From Pelargonium cotyledonis (taxonomy: Eukaryota > Streptophyta > Magnoliopsida > Geraniales > Geraniaceae), in the NCBI GenBank assembly GCA_036897625.1, contig JAYMTA010000129.1, positions 1 to 38,748 of the forward strand: DNA of 38,748 bases, in the 5' to 3' direction. A program made the position numbers and the translations under genes. This document shows positions 22,521-32,802 of the stretch, piece by piece (the stretch's first letter is position 1; every line of letters begins with the position of its first letter). Under the pieces are notes generated by a model. That model was not told the origin of the DNA. It saw only the letters and a program-made list of their open reading frames with translations, and ran no database searches.

Positions 22521-23556
22521 TTTTGTTTTTTTATCATCAATAATTGTTATTAGTCTATATATTAGATAGATGTCTCATTCTTCAGTATTTGGTTTTAATC
22601 TTTTTCCATCAGTATTGTTCCGCTCAAGGAAAATAATGCTATATTTCTAAAATGGTTCCCCTATTCGTGGCATGTACTTTGTGCTTATCTAGATGAGAGT
22701 TTCTGTTAACCTATTGATATCTCCCGGATGAACGAGGATCTCTTGTGAACAATAATTGTGGTTCTGGTGGTAGTGTCTGACTTTTTCTTTGTTGGCTGCT
22801 ATCCTGTTATCATCATTAAGTAAGTGTATGTTGATACACATATATACTATACACGTGTTTGTGCCACTGCGCTTGCGTGTGTGAGAGAGAACTTCTTTGA
22901 GATATGTTCCTTTGTTCTTTTCTCCCTATTTTTTTCCTGTCATCAGATTGCTTGACATTATGTTTCTGATGGAAAAATAATTAGTTTAGTTAAGTGGTGC
23001 ATCATGTTCCTCACAGAAAAAATAGTTGGCCAGATAGTGAGAAATTTTGTGCGATATGATTCTTTGATGTTTTTGTCGTCCAGTTGCATTTCATTTTCGT
23101 TATGCAAAAGAAAAAAGAGTTAGTCAAGTGGACCCGAATACATGTGTTATCAATGTCATCTACATGTGGTCTGTTTTATAGTCATACAACTGATTTCATA
23201 TGTTAGAATTGGAGAACAGAAATGTGAAGTAACAGTAATATAGAGATATTAGTTGTTCCTGATGTTCCGGTATACTGTTTTTAGTGTAATTAACACCTTG
23301 GAGTTGTCTTGATCCTTCTCGTATTATGCATGCATCATTCACTACTGTATTTTCCTGCCCTGTCTTTTTACCTTCATAATAACAACTACAGTAACTGTGA
23401 ATCATTAATGTCAGAATCCGAATGTGTATGCAACTTAAACATTAATGTCTGTTAAGCATTCATTGGAGAATATTGCAGTTGCTCTTTAAAATAAAAGAGT
23501 TGGAAGCAATAGAAGCTTGATATTGGGATACATGAAGGAACAGGTGGTGGTTGGTG
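22521..23556. other. Spacer between the SINE and the TPD1-like gene
   Basis: The part nearest 23556 should hold the 3' UTR of the minus-strand TPD1-like gene. The rest is AT-rich without a recognised feature. Confidence 0.4.
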
Positions 23557-24100
23557 TCACTCACACTGGAAATACCATTTTCCTGGTTGCATGAGATACT
23601 TTTGGTGTGAGTAACTGAAAGAGAAGTTTTGCAGGGGAGCCAAGGGCAAGCCGCTATTGATGACACAATCGTCATAAGCGAGCACCTTAAGTAACTTGGG
23701 ATCCACAAGTGGTTGAGGAAAGCTTCCACATTTGAGATGAACATTGATAATTGGGCACATGGGGCAAGTGTTGTGCACTTGCACCTTGAATCTCGGGGTG
23801 TTCCCTAACCCGACTTTAGTCTGCTGCACTGTTGGAGCACTGTCATCACACTTCTCTCCAAACCCTGCATATATATTCACATATCACTCACAGTTAGCTA
23901 TATGTTGTTAGTGTCTAACAGGTTCTACTCTGTGTTCTTGGTGTGCTCCTGCCATGAAGAAGGTAATTTCAAACAAAGTTGGTGACTTTACATGTTATGA
24001 AAAGCTGTATTCTGAGAACTGTATGCGCATGTGCATGAAAGCATTAGTGTGTTTGTGTGAAGCATGTGCAAAACTATGTGCATGTGTCATGTGTGTGTGT

Positions 24101-24135
<35 letters not shown>

Positions 24136-24201
24136 ATTTTGAAGAGTGGCCAGTATAAGGGAAGTGCAGATGAAGAGGTGAAGAGATGGGTTTGTTGACA
24201 T
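23557..24201 (-). CDS. TPD1-like secreted cysteine-rich protein
   Basis: A two-exon gene: exon 1 is 24135-24201 and exon 2 is 23557-23864, joined in phase 1 to give 124 residues. Exon 1 encodes a hydrophobic signal peptide (MSTNPSLHLFICTSLILATL). The mature part carries six cysteines in KC, NTCPMC, LKC, DDC and a C-terminal FQC. The INVHLKCGSF and LAYDDCVINSGLPL segments match the conserved core of TAPETUM DETERMINANT 1-like proteins. TPD1 itself is a secreted ligand of a leucine-rich-repeat receptor kinase that sets anther tapetal fate; the smaller homologues, to which this belongs by length, are mostly uncharacterised. The start was chosen because it opens the signal peptide. The donor reads G|GTCTCTCTC, inside a CT microsatellite and far from consensus. 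Confidence 0.8.
24104..24133. repeat. GA/CT microsatellite spanning the TPD1-like splice donor
   Basis: About 15 GA units on the plus strand. On the gene's strand the CT run begins immediately at the intron's GT dinucleotide, so the repeat forms the donor site context. Confidence 0.9.
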
Positions 24202-24272
24202 TTTGTGACAAGTTGGCAGGAAATGGGGACGAAGATCAAGGGGTTGCATGGAAGTGGAACATGAAAGCAGGT

Positions 24273-24282
24273 TATATATATA
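24273..24282 (-). promoter_or_regulatory. Candidate TATA box of the TPD1-like gene
   Basis: The minus-strand string TCTATATATATAACC lies about 72 bases upstream of the start codon, a normal distance for a plant TATA box with a short leader. There is no other evidence for a transcription start. Confidence 0.45.
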
Positions 24283-24753
24283 GAGGCAGATAATAGGTTT
24301 TGGGGGGATAAAGTGGTTGGAAGGAGCTGGAGTCACAAGATGCAAGAGCATGGTATAAGGGGAAGGAGAGCTGAGGAGGTACATTATTACAAAACAAGTC
24401 ACTCCTCCCATCACATGGCCCATGTCAGACCAGAGTCTCTGTGCAATTGCAATGCACAAGTCACATGCTCTGCTCCCAATTCATACCTGTGCATAGATCC
24501 AGACAAGTCATGTGTGGTAAAAAGGAGCTACACAGCTCCCGGTATTGATTCCCTTTTACTTTTGTTTACTCTATGATTGCTCTATCAAGGGAGGGCCCAA
24601 CTTTGACTGTGTTTAGAGGCTTGTTTGGTAGTGTTACTGGAAAATTGCAAGGAGTTGTTTGAAATTGTCACTTATGTCCGGAAAGAAGAGTTTTGTGTAA
24701 TAATATATTTGGTTGAAAATAACTATAAGGAAGTATCAATTATTGAAAAGAAG

Positions 24754-25494
24754 AATGGACCAAAATAGTTCATCTACTTTAAAATGAACCAATTAGATTC
24801 TTATACTACTAATCTTTGAACAAAAATAGTCTCCGCCGTTAATTTCCATTAAAATGACCGTTATTTCGCCGGATAATTCATATCTTCATCGGAAAATTCA
24901 TATTTTTGCGAAAAATTCATTATTTTTGGAAATTTATATCATCGTGGAAAAACTCATATTATTGCCGGATTACTTATATCATTGTCAAAAAATTCATATT
25001 GGTTCATATCTTCGTCGGAAACTTCATATTATTGCCAGAAAATTCATATCGTCGCCGTAAAACTCATATTATTGCCGGAAAACTCATTTTTCCGATGATG
25101 ATGTGAAATTTTCAGCAATAATATGAAATTTCCAATGACTATATGAATTTTTCAGCGATGTAATCAAATAAATGAATTATAAAAATATAATATAATTTTA
25201 ATTTTAATTTTATAAATCATTTAAATATTTTGACAACAATATGAATTATAAAAAGGTTTTCCGGCGATGTTATAAATTTTTGGAAAAATTGAATTATCCG
25301 GAGAAAATATGATTTTTCCGATGAAGATATGAATTATCCAGCGAAGATGTGAATTTTTTGGCAAAAAAATGAATTTTCCGGCAAATAACTGTCGTTTTAA
25401 CGGAAGTTAACGACGTGATTACTTTGGTTCAAAAATTGATAATACAAAGACCAAATTAGTTCATTTTAAAATAGATGGGCTATTTTGGTCCATT
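24754..25494. mobile_element. Foldback element with long terminal inverted repeats, about 740 bp
   Basis: The left terminus AATGGACCAAAATAG, then CATCTACTTTAAAATGAAC, is matched by the reverse complement of the right terminus AATGGACCAAAATAG, then CATCTATTTTAAAATGAAC. Similarity continues for about 115-130 bases to the GTTAA(T/C)TTCC(A/G)TTAAAA(T/C)GAC motif. Inside, degenerate units of the type AATTCATATTATTGCCGGA, about 20-30 bases each, run in one orientation to about 25085 and in the opposite orientation after it. Almost the whole element can thus fold into one hairpin. There is no transposase and no clear target duplication. The class (MULE-like or foldback) is uncertain. Confidence 0.7.
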
Positions 25495-25832
25495 ATTGAT
25501 AGTACAAGAATCATCTTGGTGCTTTATCCTTATCGAAATGTGGAATAATTAAAAATTGGGAAGTTAATTTAATGAACTCGAATGGTGATACTTTGAATAA
25601 TTGGTATGCTTAATGGTCAATTTGTATTGGCTAAATGGTTCACCACTGTAAAACTATAGTTAACCAAAGATGTTACTCAAATTAATTTTTGAGGACAAGA
25701 ATCTTAATTGAATATTATAAGTGTAAGTTAAGAAATGAAGAACTAAAATTTATGCAACTGTTTACCTCCTTTAAGAAACAATTTTCCAACTATTACTTAA
25801 CAACTACTACAACGCTCCTTCAACTTTTAGTT

Positions 25833-25930
25833 GACACCTCCTTGAAGGAGGCAATAGTATTATCAACCAAACGTTTAAGCTTATGTGACACCTCCTTCAA
25901 GGAGACGATAGTATTATCAAACAAACGTTT
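25833..25930. repeat. 54-bp tandem duplication with palindromic cores
   Basis: Two units begin GACACCTCCTT at 25833 and 25887 and both continue to TAGTATTATCAA(C/A)CAAACGTTTA. Each unit contains a 13-base palindrome: CTCCTTGAAGGAG at 25838-25850 and CTCCTTCAAGGAG at 25892-25904, which are reverse complements of each other. They form the right terminus of the outer MITE-like element. Confidence 0.8.
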
Positions 25931-25935
25931 AGGCA

Positions 25936-26633
25936 AAGTGTGAATCACGAGGTAGAGATATTTATGCAAATACTTTCTTCAATATTTAACATACATTGCA
26001 TATATTATAACAATTTAAATAAATCAATATCCGGTGATTCAATACACAATGTCTCAAAACATTACTTAAGCAATCACAACCTCTCATGTTCTAAAAATTG
26101 AGAGGAGCCTTCTATTATTTTTCCTTGTTACAAGACAATTTCAAAAACAGAGCAAGAGAGTAAAAGGTTAAATAAAACAGTCACACAAATTACAGGACCA
26201 AACTGATTTAAATGGTTTACAAGACTTAGATTACAAAAACTCCAAATCAACAAATGCTAGGGAGAGAGATAGAGAGGTAATCACCAACACACAAAATAAG
26301 GTTGGCTTTGTGCTCCACCCACTCCACTCCACTCCACTCCACTCCATTCTACTACCCATATTGTATATATTATTAAATAAAATGCCTGACCTGACTCGAC
26401 CCGACTCCAATCTTTCCTTTCATCCCAACATTTCACTAAAACCAGACCAATATATGAGAAAAAGAATGAAAGAAACATATTGACAATGATTATGTATAAC
26501 AAATTTAGGAAAAATAAAAGAATGACCTTTTATTTTTGAGACCTATCCTTCGCAACTGTGCAATCCATCCATCCCATTGAACGAAGCTACTGTGCACTCT
26601 AATTGTAGCCCCAAATCCCCACCATGGACGATC
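25936..26633. other. 3' flank of the PP2C gene
   Basis: This AT-rich region should contain the 3' UTR of the minus-strand PP2C gene next to 26633. It includes a CCACT pentanucleotide repeat at about 26317-26345. No other gene was recognised. Confidence 0.5.
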
Positions 26634-29187
26634 CTATTCAACATCCTTATTGCTGCCAATATCAATTTGATCCTCCACCACTGGCATCACTATCTGCTCC
26701 TCCTTCATAGTGTAAGTAGAGTAGTTGCTACAATTGGAGTCAACGAAGAGACAAACCACGGCACAATCATCAACCTTGGATGTAGGATATTTGTACTTCC
26801 AAGCTTCAACTGCTAATTCGACCAGGCTTCGAGCTGCACTGGACCGCGGCACCGATGCTACTATGTCTACCACCTCCTGGTTTGAGAGGACATCCCAGAC
26901 CTGCCAATCCAAGGAGTCTTATAAAGGTTAGCACACTTACTCAGCAAAACTGACAATTTGAGTGCTTTTCATCATTTAAAAAAAATTCAACTGCAATAAT
27001 TAGTGGAATAATAGGAAAGTAATATTTGTTTGGAAGTGTATCGACCATACACCTCATGTGGACAAAAGAAACCAACTTCTCAATCCCAAAATCAGAAGGA
27101 CGTGGAGAAATTACAAGAGTTATCTGAGTTACAACAAAATAAACAGAAGACCTCAAACAATGTAATTTTAAAATATTACTGGGAATATAAAACTGAGTAG
27201 AGCATCTATTGTGTTAAGAAAGGAGTGGGATAGAGACTCTTCTCTGTTAAGAAAATGCATAATTTCTTCAAGTCAGCATAACATTTTAAGATTTTTATTT
27301 ACCCAAAAATTTGAAATGCCTAATGACTGGATACTACAGTGGGCATGTATATAAAAAATTGCAAATTCTTCGAGTCAGAAAATCTTTCTGAGTTTTTTAA
27401 TCTTCCCCAAAACATGAAATTGTTAAAACTTGGATACTTGGATGCGATAAAAAAACAGCTGGGCTTAAGACTGATGTAGACCTCAAGAACTTAACAAATG
27501 ATATAGTTGCCATGAAAATAGCATATTTGGCGAATCACCTACCCCATCTGTAGCCAAGATAATAAATTCATCCTTCTCAGTGAGACGGTGATGATAAATC
27601 TCAGGAACTGAAATCAGACCAAAGTCTTTAAGGCAAAAGTCACCAAAAGCACGTGCCATGGCTAGGCCAGGAGAGTTACTGTTGGGCAGCCAAAATCGAG
27701 AAACTTCTGGTTCATTCGGTAGAGCAAAAACTCGCCCTTTGCACAGCCGGATCCTCTTCTCTTCCACTACAAGAAAAAATAATGATCATATAAATTCAGA
27801 TTCATAATTATACACCCGTACCCACACCTACGCAACAGAGAGATGGATGTACCTGGAAGATTTGGTTTTAGGTCTACAGTTAACTGAACTGCAAGAAGAG
27901 TGCCATCCATATCCCGGGTACCCAGCACTGCTCTCGAGTCCCCAACATTTCCAATAACAAGATCCTGTCCCTATAATTATGAAAGAAGAAATGAAACAAA
28001 CTGCAGGCAATTATAGATCTTTAAGAAGAAAAAACAAAGCTTCATTGTTTAGCACAGGATACCTGCTTGACCAGGGTTACGGCTGTTGTCCCACTACAAT
28101 AGCAATCAATATCAGGATGAAATTTCAATTCCTTGTCCATAATTTTAAACGCCTTTAAAAAGGACTCTTCCAGTGCCTGAAGCATACCATTGTCCTTATG
28201 ATCATGACTAGAGGACATAGATTCCCCATTGGCTGATATTAATGGAGCATCAACTGAGGTCCTACTTCCTATGGAACTGCTGCTTATAGAACTAATCCCA
28301 TCCATGTTGCTATTATTTAGCTCCCATTGAGCACTTAGCTTTAGAGGAAGAGCATCCCTCACTTTCTTCGCAACCATATGCCCGTAGGGACCATGGCCAT
28401 CAAAAACACCACAAAAAATTGCGTCTGCCTTTGAACCAAAATTCTGTAACACAGAAAGACATGATCCTTTAATGAAAGTGTATTTGTTAACGAAGCAAGA
28501 TTGGAGACCCTCGTAATAACAAAGTTACAGAAATTCCAACCAAATTATACAAGTGATATTTTGGACCTACAGCACATTTACTGAAGAAACGGATAATGGC
28601 ACGCGTATATTAGATAAATCCCGTTGTTTAGGCATGGATTTCTTCGAAGTACCAGACTCACTCACATCATTTCTCTCTCCAATAGAGAAACATGAACCTT
28701 CTACCATCATTATCTAATAAGTGGTATAAAGCTAAGAAATGACATTCAAACAGCTAAACGCCTAATCCAGTGGGTTCCACTCTTTCCATTATTTCATTGC
28801 ATGTTCAAACACTTGTTACTCCATTTATTTTGGTTAGGCAATATTTGCATTTTGTAGACATATTGAGCCCTAAACAGTACCAATAAATCTAAAGCAAATA
28901 TTGTGCACATATTAGACAAATAAATAAAAAGTTCTAACCTCCCACACAATCATAGCATCCTGGTTGACCCCTTTCTTGCCTTGCTTGCTATACAAGCAAG
29001 CCGTGTCCAAGGAGCCATTCAAGAACAACCTACCAGGAATTCTATGGAGCCACATCTCCAACTTGGAGTCGTTCCTCCTCAACTGCTGCCTCCTCTTGGT
29101 GGGGTTCCTCCTCTTCCCCACCCCGGACGGCGACGGTGGAGCGTACGGCCGAGTCCCGCCGCCCTCCGCGGACAGACATGAGCCCAT
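26634..29187 (-). CDS. PP2C-type protein phosphatase (plant clade E-like), probably myristoylated
   Basis: A metal-dependent serine/threonine phosphatase, complete in the window. Exons are 28939-29187, 28063-28443, 27853-27970, 27543-27766 and 26634-26900, all with GT-AG introns and matching phases, totalling 1239 bases or 412 residues. PP2C motifs appear in order: GVNQDAM, FCGVFDGHGPYGH (metal-binding DGHG), CSGTTAV, GNVGDSRAV, SPGLAMARAFGDFCLKD, LATDGVWD and the C-terminal DDCAVVCL. All metal-coordinating aspartates look present, so the enzyme should be active. The N-terminus MGSCLSAEGGG fits N-myristoylation (glycine 2, serine 6) with cysteine 4 as a possible palmitoylation site, implying membrane attachment as known for some members of this clade. 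A serine-rich insert (about residues 115-150) separates motifs. I chose this start over an in-frame ATG at 29298 because of the myristoylation signal and family length. Confidence 0.93.
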
Positions 29188-30600
29188 CCCTAGGGCTCTG
29201 ACGATGTTAAGCAAACACTCCAGACCCACCAAACACTCGGAACCCCGAATCTCCACCTGAGAATCCGTTGCGGCCGATTTCAGCTTCACCACAACCAAAT
29301 TCTAGACTCCCAGTGTCATATAATAAAATCTGCCCAAACCAATACCCACACACACACACAAAATCACATCAAATTTGCAAAAAATAAAAATAAAATCACA
29401 CACAGACATGGATAGTGCAAATGAATATGCAGAAACTAAAGAAGGACACAGGACTAACCGATTGAAATGGAAGAGAGGCGAAAATCAAGATTCCGGCGTT
29501 GAATTCAGTTGCGATGATCGCTCACAAGCATTGGAATTGGAAATGGAAGTGAAAATTGGGATTAGAATTGAGCGAGCAATGAAGAAAGAATCTTGGAATT
29601 GGTGTTCACCCGATCCAGATTCTCTGATTTCATCAATTGGTTACAGTTGCTCCTCCTCCTCTCTTCTCAAATCCAATTCCAGCCCAACTTGTCTCTGCTT
29701 TCCTTTTTATTTCGTATTTATATATTCATAAATGTTACGCTCACAGACACGCCTCTTCTGTCACTGACAACAAATCTATTAATTATTTAATTAACAATGA
29801 GTTTTACAGAACAATTTTTGTGGCCAAACTGAATGTTTTTCCTCGTAAACTAGAATAAATATTTTATTTATAAAAAAAAAATTAGTGGTTTGAAAAGTGG
29901 CAAAATTATTGGTTAATATAAATTAGTTGGGTGAGTTAAGTGAAGGGAGGCTGTGACCGTAGCTTTTCCTTGAAAAAAGTGAGTTTTTGTTAATGTTGTT
30001 ATTATCCAAGTATGGCAAATCTAATCCATAATTGGATTATTGTTCAGATGAAATGGATCCTATCTGATGTTTTTTCATTTATCCACATGAACCGTAACGT
30101 ATGGGACAGCGTAACCACGAGGTTAGTGTTGTAATTTGACCTCGTATACGTATAATTATGGGACTATTTTTATATATGTAGTGGAGCGAAATTACGAAAT
30201 GGACCCGGAAGATCCAATCGAGGGCAGGTAGTACACGTATACACCACGTTATTGATAACAGTATCTGACGCTGCTGTTCTTATCTTATTCTAATCCTCTA
30301 CTTAGTTTTTTTTGTACGTATCCGTATTTGTCATCTTAATTAATCCACTTGTATTTCAGTTACTCTTTTCGTTTTTATTTATTTATTATTGTTGTATATA
30401 TTTATTTATTTATTCTTATTCCCTTTACAACTTCCATCTAACCTTTGTTATGGATGATGCCAAAAAAAAGAGAAAAAAAAAGAGAAGCAAATAATGAGAC
30501 AACACGTGGCACTGGCGGTCGTATCATCAGTTAAAGTTAACTACGGTTAAACTCGAGCTGGTTTTAGTTAAATGGCAGGTCGAACTAATCGGGTCGACCC
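29188..30600. other. 5' leader and upstream region of the PP2C gene
   Basis: Bases up to about 29690 probably form the 5' UTR. A GT (minus strand, near 29457) and an AG about 150 bases downstream could bound a leader intron, but this is unproven. Beyond it the sequence is AT-rich with no other gene recognised. Confidence 0.4.
29717..29724 (-). promoter_or_regulatory. Candidate TATA box of the PP2C gene
   Basis: TATATAAA on the minus strand, about 530 bases upstream of the chosen start codon. This would imply a leader of roughly 500 bases, possibly containing an intron. Position and consensus are the only support. Confidence 0.35.
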
Positions 30601-30612
30601 GTGGCACTTGAA

Positions 30613-30809
30613 GTCAAATCAATCATCAAATCGAGCTCAGTCAAATCTGGTCAAACTAAGGCAATAATGGTCAAACTTAGTAAACTTTGGTCACTATGTC
30701 AAATTTAGTTCAAGTCAATCTCTTTTGTCAAACTCCGGTCAGGATGTCAAATCAATTTGGGTCAAATATTCGGTCAACTTAGGTCAAAGCATAAATCAAA
30801 TTGGTCAAA
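30613..30809. promoter_or_regulatory. Cluster of twelve GTCAA (TTGAC, W-box core) motifs
   Basis: GTCAA occurs at about 30613, 30640, 30650, 30670, 30698, 30714, 30727, 30746, 30761, 30773, 30783 and 30804. Nine of these are preceded by A or G and so match the full W-box TTGACY on the minus strand. WRKY transcription factors bind this motif. The cluster lies about 1.4-1.6 kb upstream of the PP2C start. It could equally be a degenerate tandem repeat with no regulatory role. Confidence 0.5.
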
Positions 30810-31518
30810 GATTCGAACAAAGCGAAATAAGTTATCTCACAACCCCGCACATGGATCTCTCTCTTGGACAAGAGAACACATCTACGCAGGTATGGACATA
30901 CCCATCATCCAAGTCTCATCACAAGAGAAAAAGACAACAAAACTACCGATAGTGGCCACGTATTTCTCAACAATCATGCGCTGCCACATCTTCAGGTAAG
31001 TGGAAGCCTCTAATTAGAATCCTCCACCAAGAGATAAAATCATTTCATAATTCACTTTCAAACTCAAAAAGCACAAAAAATGCTCTCAAGTGTTCATGTT
31101 TTTCGCACTCCATGGTTCTTAAACGTTCTTAAGAGATTTTTTAATCTTTAAATTTCCATTATCAATTTTGGGTGGAGATCTTGATTCTCACGTCAAAGGC
31201 ACTTCCCATGACACACATTCAAGATTTTTGTTTAACAGTGTGTTGATCTGTGCAGACTATAGGTTCCAATCCAAGACGACCTAGATCATCAAACCCAAAG
31301 TTCATGATTCGAGTCTCCACATCAACCTTTCTTAACACATGGACAAGAAAAGCCAAGAAATGATATCGCGCTAAGTTCAAGATTTGACCAAGTCAATGCA
31401 GCCGAATCAATTATGTCTATAAGTAATTTATATATGAAGTACATTATGAGGATTGTATTAATTTACATTTATTTAAATATAAATAATTAATAAATAATAG
31501 GAGAAAATACAGATAGTC
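30810..31518. other. Intergenic sequence, nothing firmly recognised
   Basis: The part at about 31060-31400 has the look of a degraded retroelement leader, but no primer site, LTR ends or coding domain could be identified. Confidence 0.35.
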
Positions 31519-32468
31519 GCATTAAACTATTGACTTAAAACACACATAATCCCCATAAATTATTGCTCTTGACACCTAGCTCCTATGAACTTGTCATTTA
31601 ACGGAATTTGTTAAATTTTGGATGAAAAAGTCATCTCTCTCATCACATGATAGGTTTGTGACTTTTTATTTATTTTTTAAAATTCTCAAACTATCCTTGT
31701 TTATCACATATTCAAGAACATGAAGATCAATAAAGAACACTTGAATATTCTGGTGTCAGAAACTTCAAGTTTTTGAAGATTTCTGCACAATTTTTAGTTT
31801 CCAACAATCGGAAACTTCATATGTTGTCGGAATTTGAGATTTTTTACTGGAAAATTAAAAAAAATGAATTCAATTGCTAATTCAAATCATTAAATTACAA
31901 TCAAAATTAACAAATTTAAATCCAAATTTCATCAACAAATTCAATTTCAATTATAACAAATAGTAACCAAAATTTCATAATCAGATTCAACGTCCCAAGA
32001 ACAACCACAATAAAATGAAAAAAAAAGAAAAGAAAAGTAACAGGTGTTGCTCTAGTCCAAATCTCGTTGGAGAAGCCGGAGTCAAGTCAGATCGTCGGAG
32101 CCGTCGGAGCCATCGGAGCTTGCTTCAGTCCACCTCCATTGAACCACCGACTAGGCAGAGGCGAGAGGACGCCGGAGAAGCTAGTTCTGAGAGGGCCTCT
32201 CCACCGTTGCCATTGCCGCCACCGTCAAGCTTGCTGGATCTGGAATGGAGGGGCCAGATCGAGCCTCATCGTGGCCATGGCTGTTGCTGTCCGAAGGAGA
32301 TGGAGAGAGAGAGAGAGAATGTTGGAGAGAGATGTAATGCCAGAGAGAGAGAGAACATCGCTGATCTGATGCAGAGAAAGGCCATCCGTGAGCCCATTTC
32401 GCTGTCGTCGCTTGCCTATCTCGCCGGAGACCAAATCGCCGTCATGCATCGCCACCGTGAGTTGACAG

Positions 32469-32512
<44 letters not shown>

Positions 32513-32706
32513 AGATTAGTTTAGTTTTTTTTCATAAATAACTTAATGGTTTGTTTGTCAATCTAAACTAGGAGGGTATAATAGTCCTTTTTCTCTCAAA
32601 CTAACAACAAAACTAACCAATTCGTTAAATGGTAAGTTAATAGAGGCTAGATGTGATGAACGTTAATTTATAGGGGTTATGTGTTTTAAGTTAATAATTA
32701 AATAAG
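31519..32706. mobile_element. Long-TIR element with GC-rich internal segment (Pack-MULE-like)
   Basis: The left arm (31519-31606: ATTAAACTATTGACTTAAAA and onward to CATTTAACGGAATT) matches the reverse complement of the right arm (32622-32706: TTTAATTATTAACTTAAAAC to CATTTAACGAATTGG) over about 85 bases. Between them, about 32040-32470 is unusually GC-rich and open in one frame on the plus strand, with a GAGA microsatellite at its end. AT-rich, gene-free arms around a GC-rich, gene-like core resemble a MULE that has captured host sequence. I could not recognise the captured gene. The left arm extends outward by about 17 bases that are missing on the right, where the LINE tail begins. Confidence 0.55.
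32480..32510. repeat. GA microsatellite
   Basis: About 16 GA units inside the GC-rich core of the long-TIR element. A shorter GA run lies at about 32302-32320. Confidence 0.9.
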
Positions 32707-32802
32707 TTTTTTTTTTATCAGTAACCAATTATACTCTTTATTAAGCATGAAAATGAAATAGTACAAAGAGAAAGGGGGGAGGGGGGTGCGAGCTACAACT
32801 CA

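Larger units (their letters stand above)
24617..25935. mobile_element. Outer MITE-like element containing a younger foldback element
   Basis: The left end reads GGCTTGTTTGGTAGTGTTACT. The reverse complement of the right end reads AACGTTTGTTTGATAATACT. These share a TTTG(G/A)TA(G/A)T(G/A)(T/C)TACT-type terminus. The right side has this terminus twice because of a 54-bp tandem duplication. With the inner element at 24754-25494 removed, the outer element would be about 580 bases and has no coding capacity. Confidence 0.4.

Noticed and set aside
23995..24459. Long minus-strand frame of 154 codons over the TPD1-like first exon
   Set aside because: Only the 22 codons from the ATG at 24201 to the donor fit a known protein. 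The rest reads through the CT repeat and intron.
26281..26345. Pentanucleotide CCACT repeats as a possible telomere-like or CRISPR-like array
   Set aside because: Too short, no spacers, and not the plant telomere motif. It is a simple microsatellite in a 3' flank.
32015..32524. 169-codon frame in the long-TIR element as a real gene
   Set aside because: The peptide ends in an Arg-Glu run from a GA repeat and has no recognised domain or splice partner. It is better seen as captured or composition-driven sequence.
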